The notes beneath the pieces are model-generated. The model saw only the letters and a list, made by a program, of their open reading frames with translations. It was not told the DNA's origin and did not search any database. Shown piece after piece: positions 34,233-42,724 of a stretch of DNA of 64,000 nucleotides. Source of the DNA: Tenderia sp965602225 (GTDB taxonomy: Bacteria; Pseudomonadota; Gammaproteobacteria; Tenderiales; Tenderiaceae); contig CBFCYE010000001.1 of assembly GCA_965602225.1 (NCBI GenBank), positions 124,001 to 188,000 of the forward strand, in the 5' to 3' direction. Positions within the stretch are counted from its first letter, which is position 1. Every line of letters starts with the position of its first letter. The position numbers and the translations under genes were made by a program.

Positions 34233-34868
34233 CTAGCTATTATTCAATTCACTTGCCACCGCGACATAGCCCTGTTCAAGACACCAAACCAAAATCCGAT
34301 TATTGGCAGGCATTTCGATATCCTCTTGCAGTGTCAAACTCAGCTTTGCTGCCAGCTCTCGCAACCAATCAACATCACGCAAACCACGCTGCGGTTCGTT
34401 TGATTTAAGCCAACAATCAAAAAGAAAGTTACTGTCACTGCTATGCTCACCGCCATACATAAATGGGCCATAAAGCAGAAACAGACCATCCGGCACTAAC
34501 ACCTTAGCAACACCACGAAACATTTCCTCTACGGCATCAGCTGGCATGATGTGAGCGCTGTTGGCACTGAACACGGCATCATAGGTTTGCTCAGGCCAAA
34601 CATCAGCCATCACATCAAGAGACAATGGCGGCAAAACATTCTCAAGCCCCACTTCATCAAGCCATTGTTGTATGCCATGATGCCTTTCTTTAAGGTCACT
34701 GGTTTGCCACTCTATGTCCGGCAAGGCCTCAGCAAAGAAAACGGCATGCTGACCCGTGCCACTGGCTATTTCTAACATCCGACCATGCCCTGGCAGTTTT
34801 TGTCGCAACACTTCTAGGATGGACGGGCCGTTTTTAACACAGGCCTCGGCGTAAGGTTTTTTGCTCAT
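34233..34868 (-). CDS. DUF938 S-adenosylmethionine-dependent methyltransferase-like protein
   Basis: 211 residues. Class I methyltransferase fold: motif I MLEIASGTGQHAVFFA (about 31-46), an acidic residue at the end of strand 2 region (WQTSDL) and FSANSAHIM in the post-motif II position. DUF938 proteins start KPYAEACVKNGPSILEVL as here. Substrate unknown. Alone on the minus strand, between the microprotein terminator and the divergent TPR-PDZ gene. Confidence 0.85.
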   Translation of the reverse strand: MSKKPYAEACVKNGPSILEVLRQKLPGHGRMLEIASGTGQHAVFFAEALPDIEWQTSDLKERHHGIQQWLDEVGLENVLPPLSLDVMADVWPEQTYDAVFSANSAHIMPADAVEEMFRGVAKVLVPDGLFLLYGPFMYGGEHSSDSNFLFDCWLKSNEPQRGLRDVDWLRELAAKLSLTLQEDIEMPANNRILVWCLEQGYVAVASELNNS

Positions 34869-34945
34869 AGAAAAAGTCTATTATAGATAATGACTGGAGC
34901 GCAATTATCAAAGCTCCGGTTAACAAAGGGCAAGTGCAAATCATA

Positions 34946-36439
34946 ATGAATACTGTAGACGCACCCACTGAAAATATCCCCTGCCGCTACTGTCATCAGC
35001 CGGTTCATCCTAACGCGACTAAGTGTCCTCACTGCCATGAACAATTAACGACACGCTCACGTTTAGAAATGGCCACAAAAAAAACAGTTGCTCTAATTGG
35101 CATTGGCACTGCCCTGCTCAGCCTGTTTTATGGGGTCAAGGAAGGCTATTTCTATATTGAACAACGCCAACAACAACGGCAGATGTTTACAGCACACATG
35201 GTTGCCGCCGAGAACTTCATAAAACTCGACAACCTGGAATATGCTGAGGCCAGCCTGGATCAGGCACTGGCGCTTAACCCCAATGACCAACAGCTGCGGC
35301 TCAGGTATTTTCTACTGCGCTCACACAACATCCTGCGTGAACTCGATTATTACGGCGCCCAGCTGCCAGACAGATATTTAACCAATATGCCTGAGCTGAT
35401 CACCAACGGCTTTAGCCTGATAGAAAACAACTTTTCACAGGATAAACAGGCCCAGCTTCTCAACTCACTGGCACGACTGCTGCAATTTGATCAGCGCTGG
35501 CAAAGCCCGCAAGCCATCAACGAACTATTTGCCAAGGCACACTCACTCGCCCCCAATAATGCAGAGATCGTCTATTGGTACGGCGAAAGGCTGATAAATG
35601 ATGAAACAGACAAACAACAGGGACTTAACCTGATCCAGCAGGCCATAGAAATAGCTCCAGAGAATGCTATCTATGTTGCCGCAATGGGTCGCCACCAAAG
35701 CAGAGACGGCGATTATGCTGCCGCCTTTATTTCCTTCCGACGCGCCATTGAACTGTTGCCCAAACAACGAGAACTACAACGTATTCGCGCCGCCAACGAG
35801 GCTAAATACGCATTGATTCGCAGTCTGCGCGCTGCGGATGGTATCGAGGATATTAGCGGTGATCAGTTTTTTGGCCTGACCATGCAACAGCGCCTGGAGC
35901 TAACCGAGTTTATCCTGCAACAGAAAGGCAATGACCGCTATTTTAATCTTGTTGCTGCCAAACTGTTTCACACAGCCAAACAGCATGCACGTGCAGAGAC
36001 CCTGTTAAGAAACGCTATTGGCAACTATGACGAACGGACAAATACTCAGCAACTCACACTGTTGGCCAGCGTACTAGGGGCGCAAGGCAAAAAAGAGGCC
36101 GATGAGATCCGCGACCTGCTCAGCAAGATAGAAATGCGTGACAGTTATGAAGAAATTTTGGAAACCAGCATTGATGGCAAACACCGTTACAAGGTCGGGC
36201 TTAGGGTCGCCAAACAAAATAACGTCAACGGCATAGAAGTTTTAAAGATATTTGACGGTTACCCGTTTGCCAAGGCCGGTGTGAAGGCAGGCGATCGTCT
36301 GCTTGAATTTGCCCACCGCAAAGTTGAAAACCTGCGTTCTATCTGGGTACCGATTAATGACTTTAGCCCAGGCACTGACGTGCCTCTTAAACTGCAACGC
36401 GGTAACACTGTCATGGATGTAAGCGTGGTCATTGAATAA
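34946..36439 (+). CDS. Zinc-ribbon, TPR and PDZ membrane protein
   Basis: 497 residues from ATG 34946; a GTG at 34934 is also possible. The N-terminus is a zinc ribbon with two CxxC pairs (CRYCHQP and CPHCHEQ), then one membrane helix (about 47-63). The C-terminal part carries tetratricopeptide-like helices (about 85-290) with AEASLDQALALNPND and AFISFRRAIELLPKQ, and ends in a PDZ-like domain (about 405-495; GYPFAKAGVKAGDRLLEF). This looks like a scaffold with the ribbon in the cytoplasm and the TPR/PDZ part outside. I do not know a named family. It is adjacent to, and convergent with, znuA. Confidence 0.75.
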   Translation: MNTVDAPTENIPCRYCHQPVHPNATKCPHCHEQLTTRSRLEMATKKTVALIGIGTALLSLFYGVKEGYFYIEQRQQQRQMFTAHMVAAENFIKLDNLEYAEASLDQALALNPNDQQLRLRYFLLRSHNILRELDYYGAQLPDRYLTNMPELITNGFSLIENNFSQDKQAQLLNSLARLLQFDQRWQSPQAINELFAKAHSLAPNNAEIVYWYGERLINDETDKQQGLNLIQQAIEIAPENAIYVAAMGRHQSRDGDYAAAFISFRRAIELLPKQRELQRIRAANEAKYALIRSLRAADGIEDISGDQFFGLTMQQRLELTEFILQQKGNDRYFNLVAAKLFHTAKQHARAETLLRNAIGNYDERTNTQQLTLLASVLGAQGKKEADEIRDLLSKIEMRDSYEEILETSIDGKHRYKVGLRVAKQNNVNGIEVLKIFDGYPFAKAGVKAGDRLLEFAHRKVENLRSIWVPINDFSPGTDVPLKLQRGNTVMDVSVVIE

Positions 36440-36457
36440 AAATAAAAGAACTATAAA

Positions 36458-37378
36458 TCAGTCTTTAAGACAAGCGACCAAATCCTGCCCCAGCCTTTGC
36501 ATCAACTCAAAATACAGTGCTTCGCCCGGCTCAAGCCCCATGCCCATGGGGTCAAGCGTGGCGCTCTTCAGACTAGAGCCTTCCGTAACAATCTGAATCA
36601 ACTTGCTGGGAAACTGAGGTTCGTTAAAGACGCAACGCGCATGTTCAGCTTTAACGCGCTGACGCACCTGTGTCATCCGTCTGGCCCCCGGTTTATTCTC
36701 AGCACCGATCATAATCGCGCCTATCGGCATCAGCCCATAACGCTGTTCAAAATATTGATAGGCATCATGAAGCACCAAATAAGGTGTTTGACTAACCGCA
36801 GCCAGCCTTTGTTTGAGTTGTTGATCGAGTTCAGACAAGGCTTGCTGCAGGCGTTTACCGTTGGCCTGATATATCGCCGCATGCTCTGAATCAAGATCGC
36901 TCAGCTGGGTAACAAGCAGCCAGACAATTGTTTTGGCATTGTCTGGATCAAGCCACAGGTGACCGTCGGTTTTACCGTGGTCATGATGTTCATCATGGCC
37001 GTGATCATCTTTATTGGCCTGCCACACCCCACCTTCACGGGCGTCAAGCAGGTGCATACCCTGTACATCCATCAACTCGATAACTGTTTTAGTCGCATCA
37101 TAATTGGCCAACGGCCGAACCATAAAACCTTCTACACTCTCCCCCACCCAAACAATCACATCGGCCCGTTGCAGGCTGCGTACCTGTGAAGGTTTGAGCA
37201 TATAACCATGCGGAGAGCTGTTACCGCTGACCAACAGTTCAGGCGCGGCCACGCCATTCATCACCCCAGCCACCAGCGAATGGATCGGCGCAATGCTGAC
37301 CACTACACGTGGGGTAGCCGCCTGGGTTGTGGTGACAAACACTGCAAAAATAATGAGGCAAATAAAAGATCTGAACAT
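36458..37378 (-). CDS. znuA: Zinc ABC transporter substrate-binding protein ZnuA
   Basis: 306 residues with a signal peptide (cleavage after TTQA about residue 20). Cluster A-I metal binding protein: the first His ligand is in SPHGYMLKP, a His/Asp-rich loop follows (DDHGHDEHHDHGK, about 125-137), then HLWLDPDNAK, HDAYQYFE and the final NEPQ. The His-rich loop marks it as zinc rather than manganese binding. It delivers zinc to ZnuB/ZnuC encoded divergently. A 15-bp Zur palindrome lies between znuA and zur. Confidence 0.94.
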   Translation of the reverse strand: MFRSFICLIIFAVFVTTTQAATPRVVVSIAPIHSLVAGVMNGVAAPELLVSGNSSPHGYMLKPSQVRSLQRADVIVWVGESVEGFMVRPLANYDATKTVIELMDVQGMHLLDAREGGVWQANKDDHGHDEHHDHGKTDGHLWLDPDNAKTIVWLLVTQLSDLDSEHAAIYQANGKRLQQALSELDQQLKQRLAAVSQTPYLVLHDAYQYFEQRYGLMPIGAIMIGAENKPGARRMTQVRQRVKAEHARCVFNEPQFPSKLIQIVTEGSSLKSATLDPMGMGLEPGEALYFELMQRLGQDLVACLKD

Positions 37379-37406
37379 TGCGGCGAGGATTTCCTGAAAA
37401 CTGTTA

Positions 37407-37421
37407 TGTTATAGTATAACA
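37407..37421. promoter_or_regulatory. Zur operator, perfect palindrome TGTTATAGTATAACA
   Basis: A 15-base perfect inverted repeat around a central G, matching the gammaproteobacterial Zur-box consensus (TGTTATA-x-TATAACA as I know it). It sits in the 65-base gap between the divergent znuA and zur-znuCB units, so one operator can repress both and close a feedback loop on zur itself. Confidence 0.9.
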
Positions 37422-37443
37422 ACTTCAGCTCGGACAACCACAC

Positions 37444-37929
37444 ATGACTGACATCTCATCAGACCAGGCCTTCGCCAAACACGATCATCGCCATTGCATC
37501 AAGTCAGCACTGGCCGAGGCCGCGCGCATCTGTCGTGAGCGTAATGGCCGCCTCACCGAACAACGCCAGCGGGTGCTGGAGCTGGTGTGGAAAAGCCACA
37601 AACCAGTCCGCGCCTATGTGATTCTGGAACAACTGCGCGCCGATGGTTTTAACGGCGCACCGCCGACGGTCTACCGGGCGCTGGATTTTCTGCTCGAACA
37701 CGGCCTGATCCACCGCATCGAATCCCTCAATGCCTACACCGGTTGTGCCCATCCGGGTGAACAACACGCCGGCCAGTTCCTGATCTGTTCGCAGTGTCAG
37801 CGTGTGGCTGAGCTGGACGACCCCAAGGTCATCCGCGCCATCAACAACAGCGCCGCCCTACATGGCTTTGAAGCCGACCATCAGGTGATTGAGATCCGCG
37901 GCCTCTGTCCCCAGTGCCAAGACCACTAA
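37444..37929 (+). CDS. zur: Zinc uptake regulator Zur (Fur family)
   Basis: 161 residues. Winged helix with recognition helix APPTVYRALDFLLEHGLI (about residues 76-93), preceded by RLTEQRQRVLELVW. The zinc structural site has paired cysteines CSQCQ (about 118-122) and CPQCQ near the C-terminus, and an extra HDHRHC segment lies near the N-terminus. It represses zinc uptake when zinc is plentiful. Adjacent znuC, znuB and znuA identify it as Zur rather than Fur. It overlaps nothing; znuC starts 11 bases after its stop. Confidence 0.94.
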   Translation: MTDISSDQAFAKHDHRHCIKSALAEAARICRERNGRLTEQRQRVLELVWKSHKPVRAYVILEQLRADGFNGAPPTVYRALDFLLEHGLIHRIESLNAYTGCAHPGEQHAGQFLICSQCQRVAELDDPKVIRAINNSAALHGFEADHQVIEIRGLCPQCQDH

Positions 37930-37940
37930 AGGCATCAACA

Positions 37941-38702
37941 ATGGACAAGAAAGTCTTAATCGAAACCAGGAATGTCTGCCTGACACTTGATGGCAAGCAG
38001 ATACTCGACAAGGTTGATATCCGCCTGCATCAAGGCGAGATCGTCACCCTGATTGGTCCCAACGGTGCCGGCAAATCGACCCTGGTACGTGTAATCCTGG
38101 GTTTGATAAAACCAGATTCAGGTGAAGTGCGTCTCACCCCAAAATTGCGTATCGGCTACATGCCCCAGCGCCTGACCATCGACCCTGTGCTCCCCTTAAC
38201 AGTGCGCCGTTTTCTAACCCTGGCTCAGCGCTGTTCTGAATCTAAACTGATCGAAGCGCTGACCGAGGTAGGCGCACAACGGCTGCTCGACTCGGCCATG
38301 CAAACCCTCTCTGGCGGTGAGACCCAACGAGTGCTGTTAGCCCGCGCCATTCTGCGTGATCCTGATTTACTGATCCTCGACGAGCCAGTTCAAGGCGTCG
38401 ATGTCACCGGCCAGGAAGAGCTGTATCGCCTGATCAGCACCATCCGTAAACGCCACGGTTGCGGCATCCTGATGATCTCGCATGACCTGCACATGGTCAT
38501 GAGTGCCACCGATCAAGTCTTATGTCTGAACCGTCATGTCTGCTGTTCGGGTCATCCAGACTCGGTCCGCATAGACCCAAGTTATGTCGCTTTATTTGGC
38601 AAAATGCCTGTGATAACGCCATACAGCCATCAACACGATCATAGTCATGATGCCCACGGCGACATCGTTAAAGATGACCACGAGGGCTGCAGCCATGGAT
38701 GA
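37941..38702 (+). CDS. znuC: Zinc ABC transporter ATPase ZnuC
   Basis: 253 residues from ATG 37941, favoured over an upstream ATG inside zur because AAAGG lies before it. Walker A GPNGAGKSTLVR (about 36-47), signature LSGGETQRVLLARA, Walker B LLILDEPVQGVD and the switch His in ISHDLHMV. The C-terminal tail is rich in His (HQHDHSHDAHGD and a final CSHG), a common ZnuC trait that may sense or buffer zinc. Its stop overlaps znuB by eight bases, indicating coupling. Confidence 0.95.
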   Translation: MDKKVLIETRNVCLTLDGKQILDKVDIRLHQGEIVTLIGPNGAGKSTLVRVILGLIKPDSGEVRLTPKLRIGYMPQRLTIDPVLPLTVRRFLTLAQRCSESKLIEALTEVGAQRLLDSAMQTLSGGETQRVLLARAILRDPDLLILDEPVQGVDVTGQEELYRLISTIRKRHGCGILMISHDLHMVMSATDQVLCLNRHVCCSGHPDSVRIDPSYVALFGKMPVITPYSHQHDHSHDAHGDIVKDDHEGCSHG

Positions 38703-39498
38703 TTTTCTCGTGCGCGCCCTGCTGGCCGGACTCGGCGTCGCCTTGGTGGCAGGTCCATTAGGTGCCTTTGTGGTGTGGCGCAAGATGGCCTACTTCGGTG
38801 ACACCCTGGCCCATGCTGCCCTACTCGGTGTGGCACTGGGTTTTCTGCTGGATTTCAACACCAACCTCGGCGTGATGGTGGTCTGTGTGCTGCTGGCTCT
38901 GTTATTGGTAGCCATGCAACAAAAACAAAAACTCGCCAACGACACCCTGCTCGGCATCCTCTCACACAGCACCCTGTCCATGGGCCTGATAGCTCTAGCC
39001 TTTATGGAAACCTTGCGCGTGGATCTGATGAGTTATCTGTTCGGCGACATCCTTGCGGTCAGTAATACCGATCTCTATTGGATCTTTGGCTGCGCCGCCG
39101 TGGCCTTGACCGTGCTGGTGCTGATCTGGCGTCCACTGCTGGCCATCACCGTGCATGAAGAACTGGCCCGGGTTGAAGGTGTGCCGGTGACCTGGGTCAA
39201 ACTGGCACTGATGCTGCTGATAGCCATCGTCATCGCCGTGGCCATGAAGGTGGTCGGCATCCTGTTAATCACTTCATTGCTGATTATTCCTGCGGCAACG
39301 GCCAGAACGTTTGCCCGCAACCCGGAACAAATGGCCATACTCGCCGCGCTAATCGGTTGTATTGCCGTTAGCGGTGGTCTATTCGCCTCGCTGGAATGGG
39401 ACCTGCCCGCCGGGCCGGCCATCGTCGTCAGCGCGGCAGTCTTGTTTTTCTCTGCACCATGGTGGCTAAAACTGAAACGAACCAAAAAGGAAAGCTGA
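38695..39498 (+). CDS. znuB: Zinc ABC transporter permease ZnuB
   Basis: 267 residues from ATG 38695 (MDDFLVRALLAGLG), the normal ZnuB start; longer frames lie inside znuC. ABC-3 family permease with about eight hydrophobic helices, GPLGAFVVWRKMAYFGDTLAHAALLGVALG at the N-terminus (shown in parts: AYFGDTLAHAAL is the family signature) and the coupling-helix region EELARVEGVP. It forms the inner-membrane channel with ZnuC. Last gene of the zur-znuC-znuB operon. Confidence 0.95.
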   Translation: MDDFLVRALLAGLGVALVAGPLGAFVVWRKMAYFGDTLAHAALLGVALGFLLDFNTNLGVMVVCVLLALLLVAMQQKQKLANDTLLGILSHSTLSMGLIALAFMETLRVDLMSYLFGDILAVSNTDLYWIFGCAAVALTVLVLIWRPLLAITVHEELARVEGVPVTWVKLALMLLIAIVIAVAMKVVGILLITSLLIIPAATARTFARNPEQMAILAALIGCIAVSGGLFASLEWDLPAGPAIVVSAAVLFFSAPWWLKLKRTKKES

Positions 39499-39612
39499 GC
39501 AATTAATGCGAGGCTGCTGATAACCGCACACTAAGTAATCTTGTAATACCTGATTGCGAAACTAAGATATAGACATCGGACAGCCACACCCCAGCCCAAG
39601 GAGGAAATAGTC

Positions 39613-39990
39613 ATGAACACAAAACCCGGCATAGCACTCGTTCTCATGCTCAGCATCGCAATCTCAGCGCCATTCTCAAGCCAGGCCCTGGCCGAATCAG
39701 ACAGCGTCAAGCAAATGGCCAAAATCGTCATGCAGCTCAACCATCATCCCGGTAAACAAGACAAACAGGTGCTCAACAATATTATTGAACAAGGCTCAGC
39801 GGCAGAACGCAGCATCGCCAGCGCCTTGCTCAATATGAAACACAAAGTCGGCCCCACAGACAAAGCTAGACTAAGAGATATTTCAAAAAACAAAGACCTG
39901 TCAGACAACACCCGTGAGCTGGCCATGATTGTAAGCAAGATCAATCACCAGGCCTCGTCAGCAGACAAGCAAAAATTACAAGGGATGTAG
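39613..39990 (+). CDS. Hypothetical exported helical protein
   Basis: 125 residues with a clear signal peptide (cleavage after SQALA, about residue 27). The mature part holds repeated helical units of similar pattern: VMQLNHHPGKQDKQVLNNI, LLNMKHKVGPTDKARLRDI and VSKINHQASSADKQKLQGM, each with a D/SDK motif followed by LxxI/M. This internal threefold repeat of about 40 residues is visible by eye. I do not know a function. AAGGAGGAAATAGTC precedes the ATG. It ends before a bidirectional terminator. Confidence 0.75.
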   Translation: MNTKPGIALVLMLSIAISAPFSSQALAESDSVKQMAKIVMQLNHHPGKQDKQVLNNIIEQGSAAERSIASALLNMKHKVGPTDKARLRDISKNKDLSDNTRELAMIVSKINHQASSADKQKLQGM

Positions 39991-40044
39991 GTCGGTAATA
40001 ATATATGCATAGCGCATGTTATTACTGACATTGGCTGACAAATA

Positions 40045-40082
40045 AAAAAGGGCTGTGCATTTATTTAGCACAGCCCTTTTTA
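40045..40082. terminator. Bidirectional terminator between exported-protein gene and cysN
   Basis: AAAAAGGGCTGTGC ... GCACAGCCCTTTTT, a 13-14 bp perfect inverted repeat with loop ATTTATTTA. Serves both the plus-strand gene and the minus-strand cysDN operon. Confidence 0.93.
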
Positions 40083-40129
40083 TTCATAGCAAAAGAAATG
40101 TATCCTCCGCAATTCCCTCAGCGACGCTA

Positions 40130-41572
40130 CTATTTCAACAAATCATTAATTGACTTGCACTGCCATTCAGGAAAGTGCTGTCTAACCAACGCATTTAAAT
40201 CTTTTTCAAAGGCACTATATTCTTTTTGCGTTTGAACATGCGCGTGCAAGTTGCATTTTTGTTTGATCATACCTGCCGCTAATGTGGCATTTGTGTATTT
40301 ATCAATAACAACAAAACTACCTGTGCCCTTTATCTTTTCATAAGGGTCGAAGGATATTTTCTGATTCAGGCTCAAACGACATTGGGCAATTTCGTTTAAT
40401 TCCAATTGCTCAGCCGGTTGTTGCTCCAAGGTATTAACATCAATCTTATGATCAACCTGGACGAACCGCCCAGTGGTGACATTAGTTGCACGCTTAATTA
40501 AATAGTCGGTGCCAATACGCATGGCGACTTCATTCATCCACACAAGCATGACCTCAAATTGATCAGCCACTTCTGGAATGTCAGACGATTTAACAATCAT
40601 GTCACCACGACTAATATCAACCTCGTCTTCTAAAGTCAGGGTCACAGCCATCGGCGCAAACGCCGTATCAACAACCATTTTATCCACAGATACAGCTGGC
40701 TGAATCACCTGCTTTACCTTGGAAGTTTTCAATGACGGAAGCACAGTAATCTCATCACCAACGCTAATTGTGCCACCAGCGATGGTGCCGCAGAAACCTC
40801 TGAAATCGAGATTAGGACGATTAACGTACTGCACTGGCAACCTAAAGTGGTCTAAGTCGGTAGCGTCAGTAAGCGGAATGCTATCTAACAGTTGCATTAA
40901 TGGCTGACCCGTAAACCAGGGCATATTTTCACTGGCGTTTACTACGTTATCTCCAGTTAAGGCAGACACAGGCGTGAAAATCGGATTAACAATTCCCAGA
41001 TCTTTTGCAAACGAAGTGTACTCGGCTTGAATTTGATTAAAGCGCTCTTCACTGAAATCCACTATATCCATTTTATTAACGGCGACCACGATGTGCTTAA
41101 TACCCAGCAGACGGGCAATATAACTGTGGCGTCTGGTTTGAGTTTGTACACCATATCGTGCATCAATCAATATGATCGCCAGATCAGCCGTTGACGCGCC
41201 AGTGGCCATGTTACGCGTGTATTGCTCATGCCCGGGGGTATCAGCGATGATAAATTTACGCTTGTCTGTTGCAAAATAACGATAGGCAACATCAATGGTA
41301 ATACCTTGTTCACGCTCAGACTGAAGTCCATCCACCAACAAGGCAAGGTCAACAGTTTCACCTGTTGTGCCGTGTTTTTTGGAATCTTTATTGATTGCAG
41401 CCAACTGATCTTCAAAGATCATTTTGCTGTCATGCAACAAACGACCGATCAGGGTGCTTTTGCCATCATCAACACTGCCGCAGGTAATGAAACGCAACAG
41501 CTCTTTGTTTTCATGTTGCTTTAAATAGGCTTCAATATCTGTTTCGAGTAAATTGCTTTGTTCAACTGACAT
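40130..41572 (-). CDS. cysN: Sulfate adenylyltransferase subunit 1 (CysN GTPase)
   Basis: 480 residues from ATG 41572 (MSVEQSNLL), preceded by AAAGGA; a longer frame would intrude into cysD. EF-Tu-like GTPase: G1 GSVDDGKSTL, G3 DTPGHEQYTRNM, G4 NKMD. GTP hydrolysis drives the unfavourable formation of APS from sulfate and ATP by CysD. There is no fused CysC kinase domain at the C-terminus, and no cysC or cysH gene is in view. It is 13 bases after cysD in one operon. Confidence 0.95.
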   Translation of the reverse strand: MSVEQSNLLETDIEAYLKQHENKELLRFITCGSVDDGKSTLIGRLLHDSKMIFEDQLAAINKDSKKHGTTGETVDLALLVDGLQSEREQGITIDVAYRYFATDKRKFIIADTPGHEQYTRNMATGASTADLAIILIDARYGVQTQTRRHSYIARLLGIKHIVVAVNKMDIVDFSEERFNQIQAEYTSFAKDLGIVNPIFTPVSALTGDNVVNASENMPWFTGQPLMQLLDSIPLTDATDLDHFRLPVQYVNRPNLDFRGFCGTIAGGTISVGDEITVLPSLKTSKVKQVIQPAVSVDKMVVDTAFAPMAVTLTLEDEVDISRGDMIVKSSDIPEVADQFEVMLVWMNEVAMRIGTDYLIKRATNVTTGRFVQVDHKIDVNTLEQQPAEQLELNEIAQCRLSLNQKISFDPYEKIKGTGSFVVIDKYTNATLAAGMIKQKCNLHAHVQTQKEYSAFEKDLNALVRQHFPEWQCKSINDLLK

Positions 41573-41585
41573 GTGCTTAATTCCT

Positions 41586-42500
41586 TTAGAAGTACCCTTC
41601 AATTTTTTTCTTTTCCATTGATCCTGCTTCATCATGATCAATCAGACGCCCTTGTCTCTCAGACACTTTTGTCAAAAGCATCTCCTGGATAATCTCAGGC
41701 AGCGTTTCAGCATCTGAAGACACGGCGCCAGTTAATGGATAACAACCTAAGGTTCTAAAACGGACTTTTTCCATCTTGGCAGTCTTACGCAACTCTTCTG
41801 GCATCCGCTCATCATCGACCATAATTTTGGTGCCTTCATACTCAACTACTGGACGTTCTTTGGCGAAATAGAGATCAGGGATTGGGATGCTTTCCAGATA
41901 GATGTACTGCCAGATATCCAGCTCAGTCCAGTTAGATAGTGGGAATACACGGATAGACTCGCCTTTTTGATGTCTGCCGTTGTAGATATCCCATAGTTCT
42001 GGACGTTGGTTTTTTGGATCCCAGCGGTGATTTTTGTCACGAAAGGAGTAGATACGCTCTTTAGCGCGTGATTTTTCTTCATCACGACGCGCACCACCAA
42101 ACACAGCATCGTATTTTTGGATATCCAGCATATTACGCAAACCTTCAGTTTTCATAATGTCGGTATGCATGCCAGAACCATGTGTGAACGGTGAAATATC
42201 AAGCTCTTTGCCCTTGGGGTTGATATAAACAATCAGCTCCATGCCCACCTCTTTGGCACGCTTATCACGAAATTCGATCATTTCTTTGAATTTCCAGGTG
42301 GTATCAACATGCACCAGCGGAAACGGCGGTGGCGCAGGGAAAAATGCCTTTTGCGCCAGATGTAACATGACCGAGGAATCTTTACCTACGCTATACAACA
42401 TGGCGGGGTTATCGAACTCAGCGATGACCTCGCGCATGATCTGAACCGATTCAGCTTCCAGCTTTTTAAGATGCGTAAGTCTTTGATTTGTAATATCCAT
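41586..42500 (-). CDS. cysD: Sulfate adenylyltransferase subunit 2 (CysD)
   Basis: 304 residues. PAPS-reductase-like adenylyltransferase with the PP-loop YSVGKDSSVMLHL (about residues 37-49), VHVDTTWKFKEM, GGARRDEEKSRAKER and LSNWTELDIWQYI. It forms APS with CysN in sulfate assimilation. First gene of cysDN. The siroheme synthase gene at 10802 belongs to the same broader pathway. Confidence 0.96.
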   Translation of the reverse strand: MDITNQRLTHLKKLEAESVQIMREVIAEFDNPAMLYSVGKDSSVMLHLAQKAFFPAPPPFPLVHVDTTWKFKEMIEFRDKRAKEVGMELIVYINPKGKELDISPFTHGSGMHTDIMKTEGLRNMLDIQKYDAVFGGARRDEEKSRAKERIYSFRDKNHRWDPKNQRPELWDIYNGRHQKGESIRVFPLSNWTELDIWQYIYLESIPIPDLYFAKERPVVEYEGTKIMVDDERMPEELRKTAKMEKVRFRTLGCYPLTGAVSSDAETLPEIIQEMLLTKVSERQGRLIDHDEAGSMEKKKIEGYF

Positions 42501-42724
42501 ACCTGCACTCTGTATATAATGTTATATAAAACCCGTATAACGTTTTGGTTTCTAATGAAATTTGCGGCTAAGTATAATCGTTATGAGCACTATTTACACC
42601 TCACAGCCACAGCGCGGCTCATACCTCTGGCAACTTGACTAGACTACGGTTCCTGCGCGAAACCCGGTTTTATATTAAAATACCGCCTCTTTTACCCAAA
42701 GACTCAGGTTCAGACTCAGAAAAG

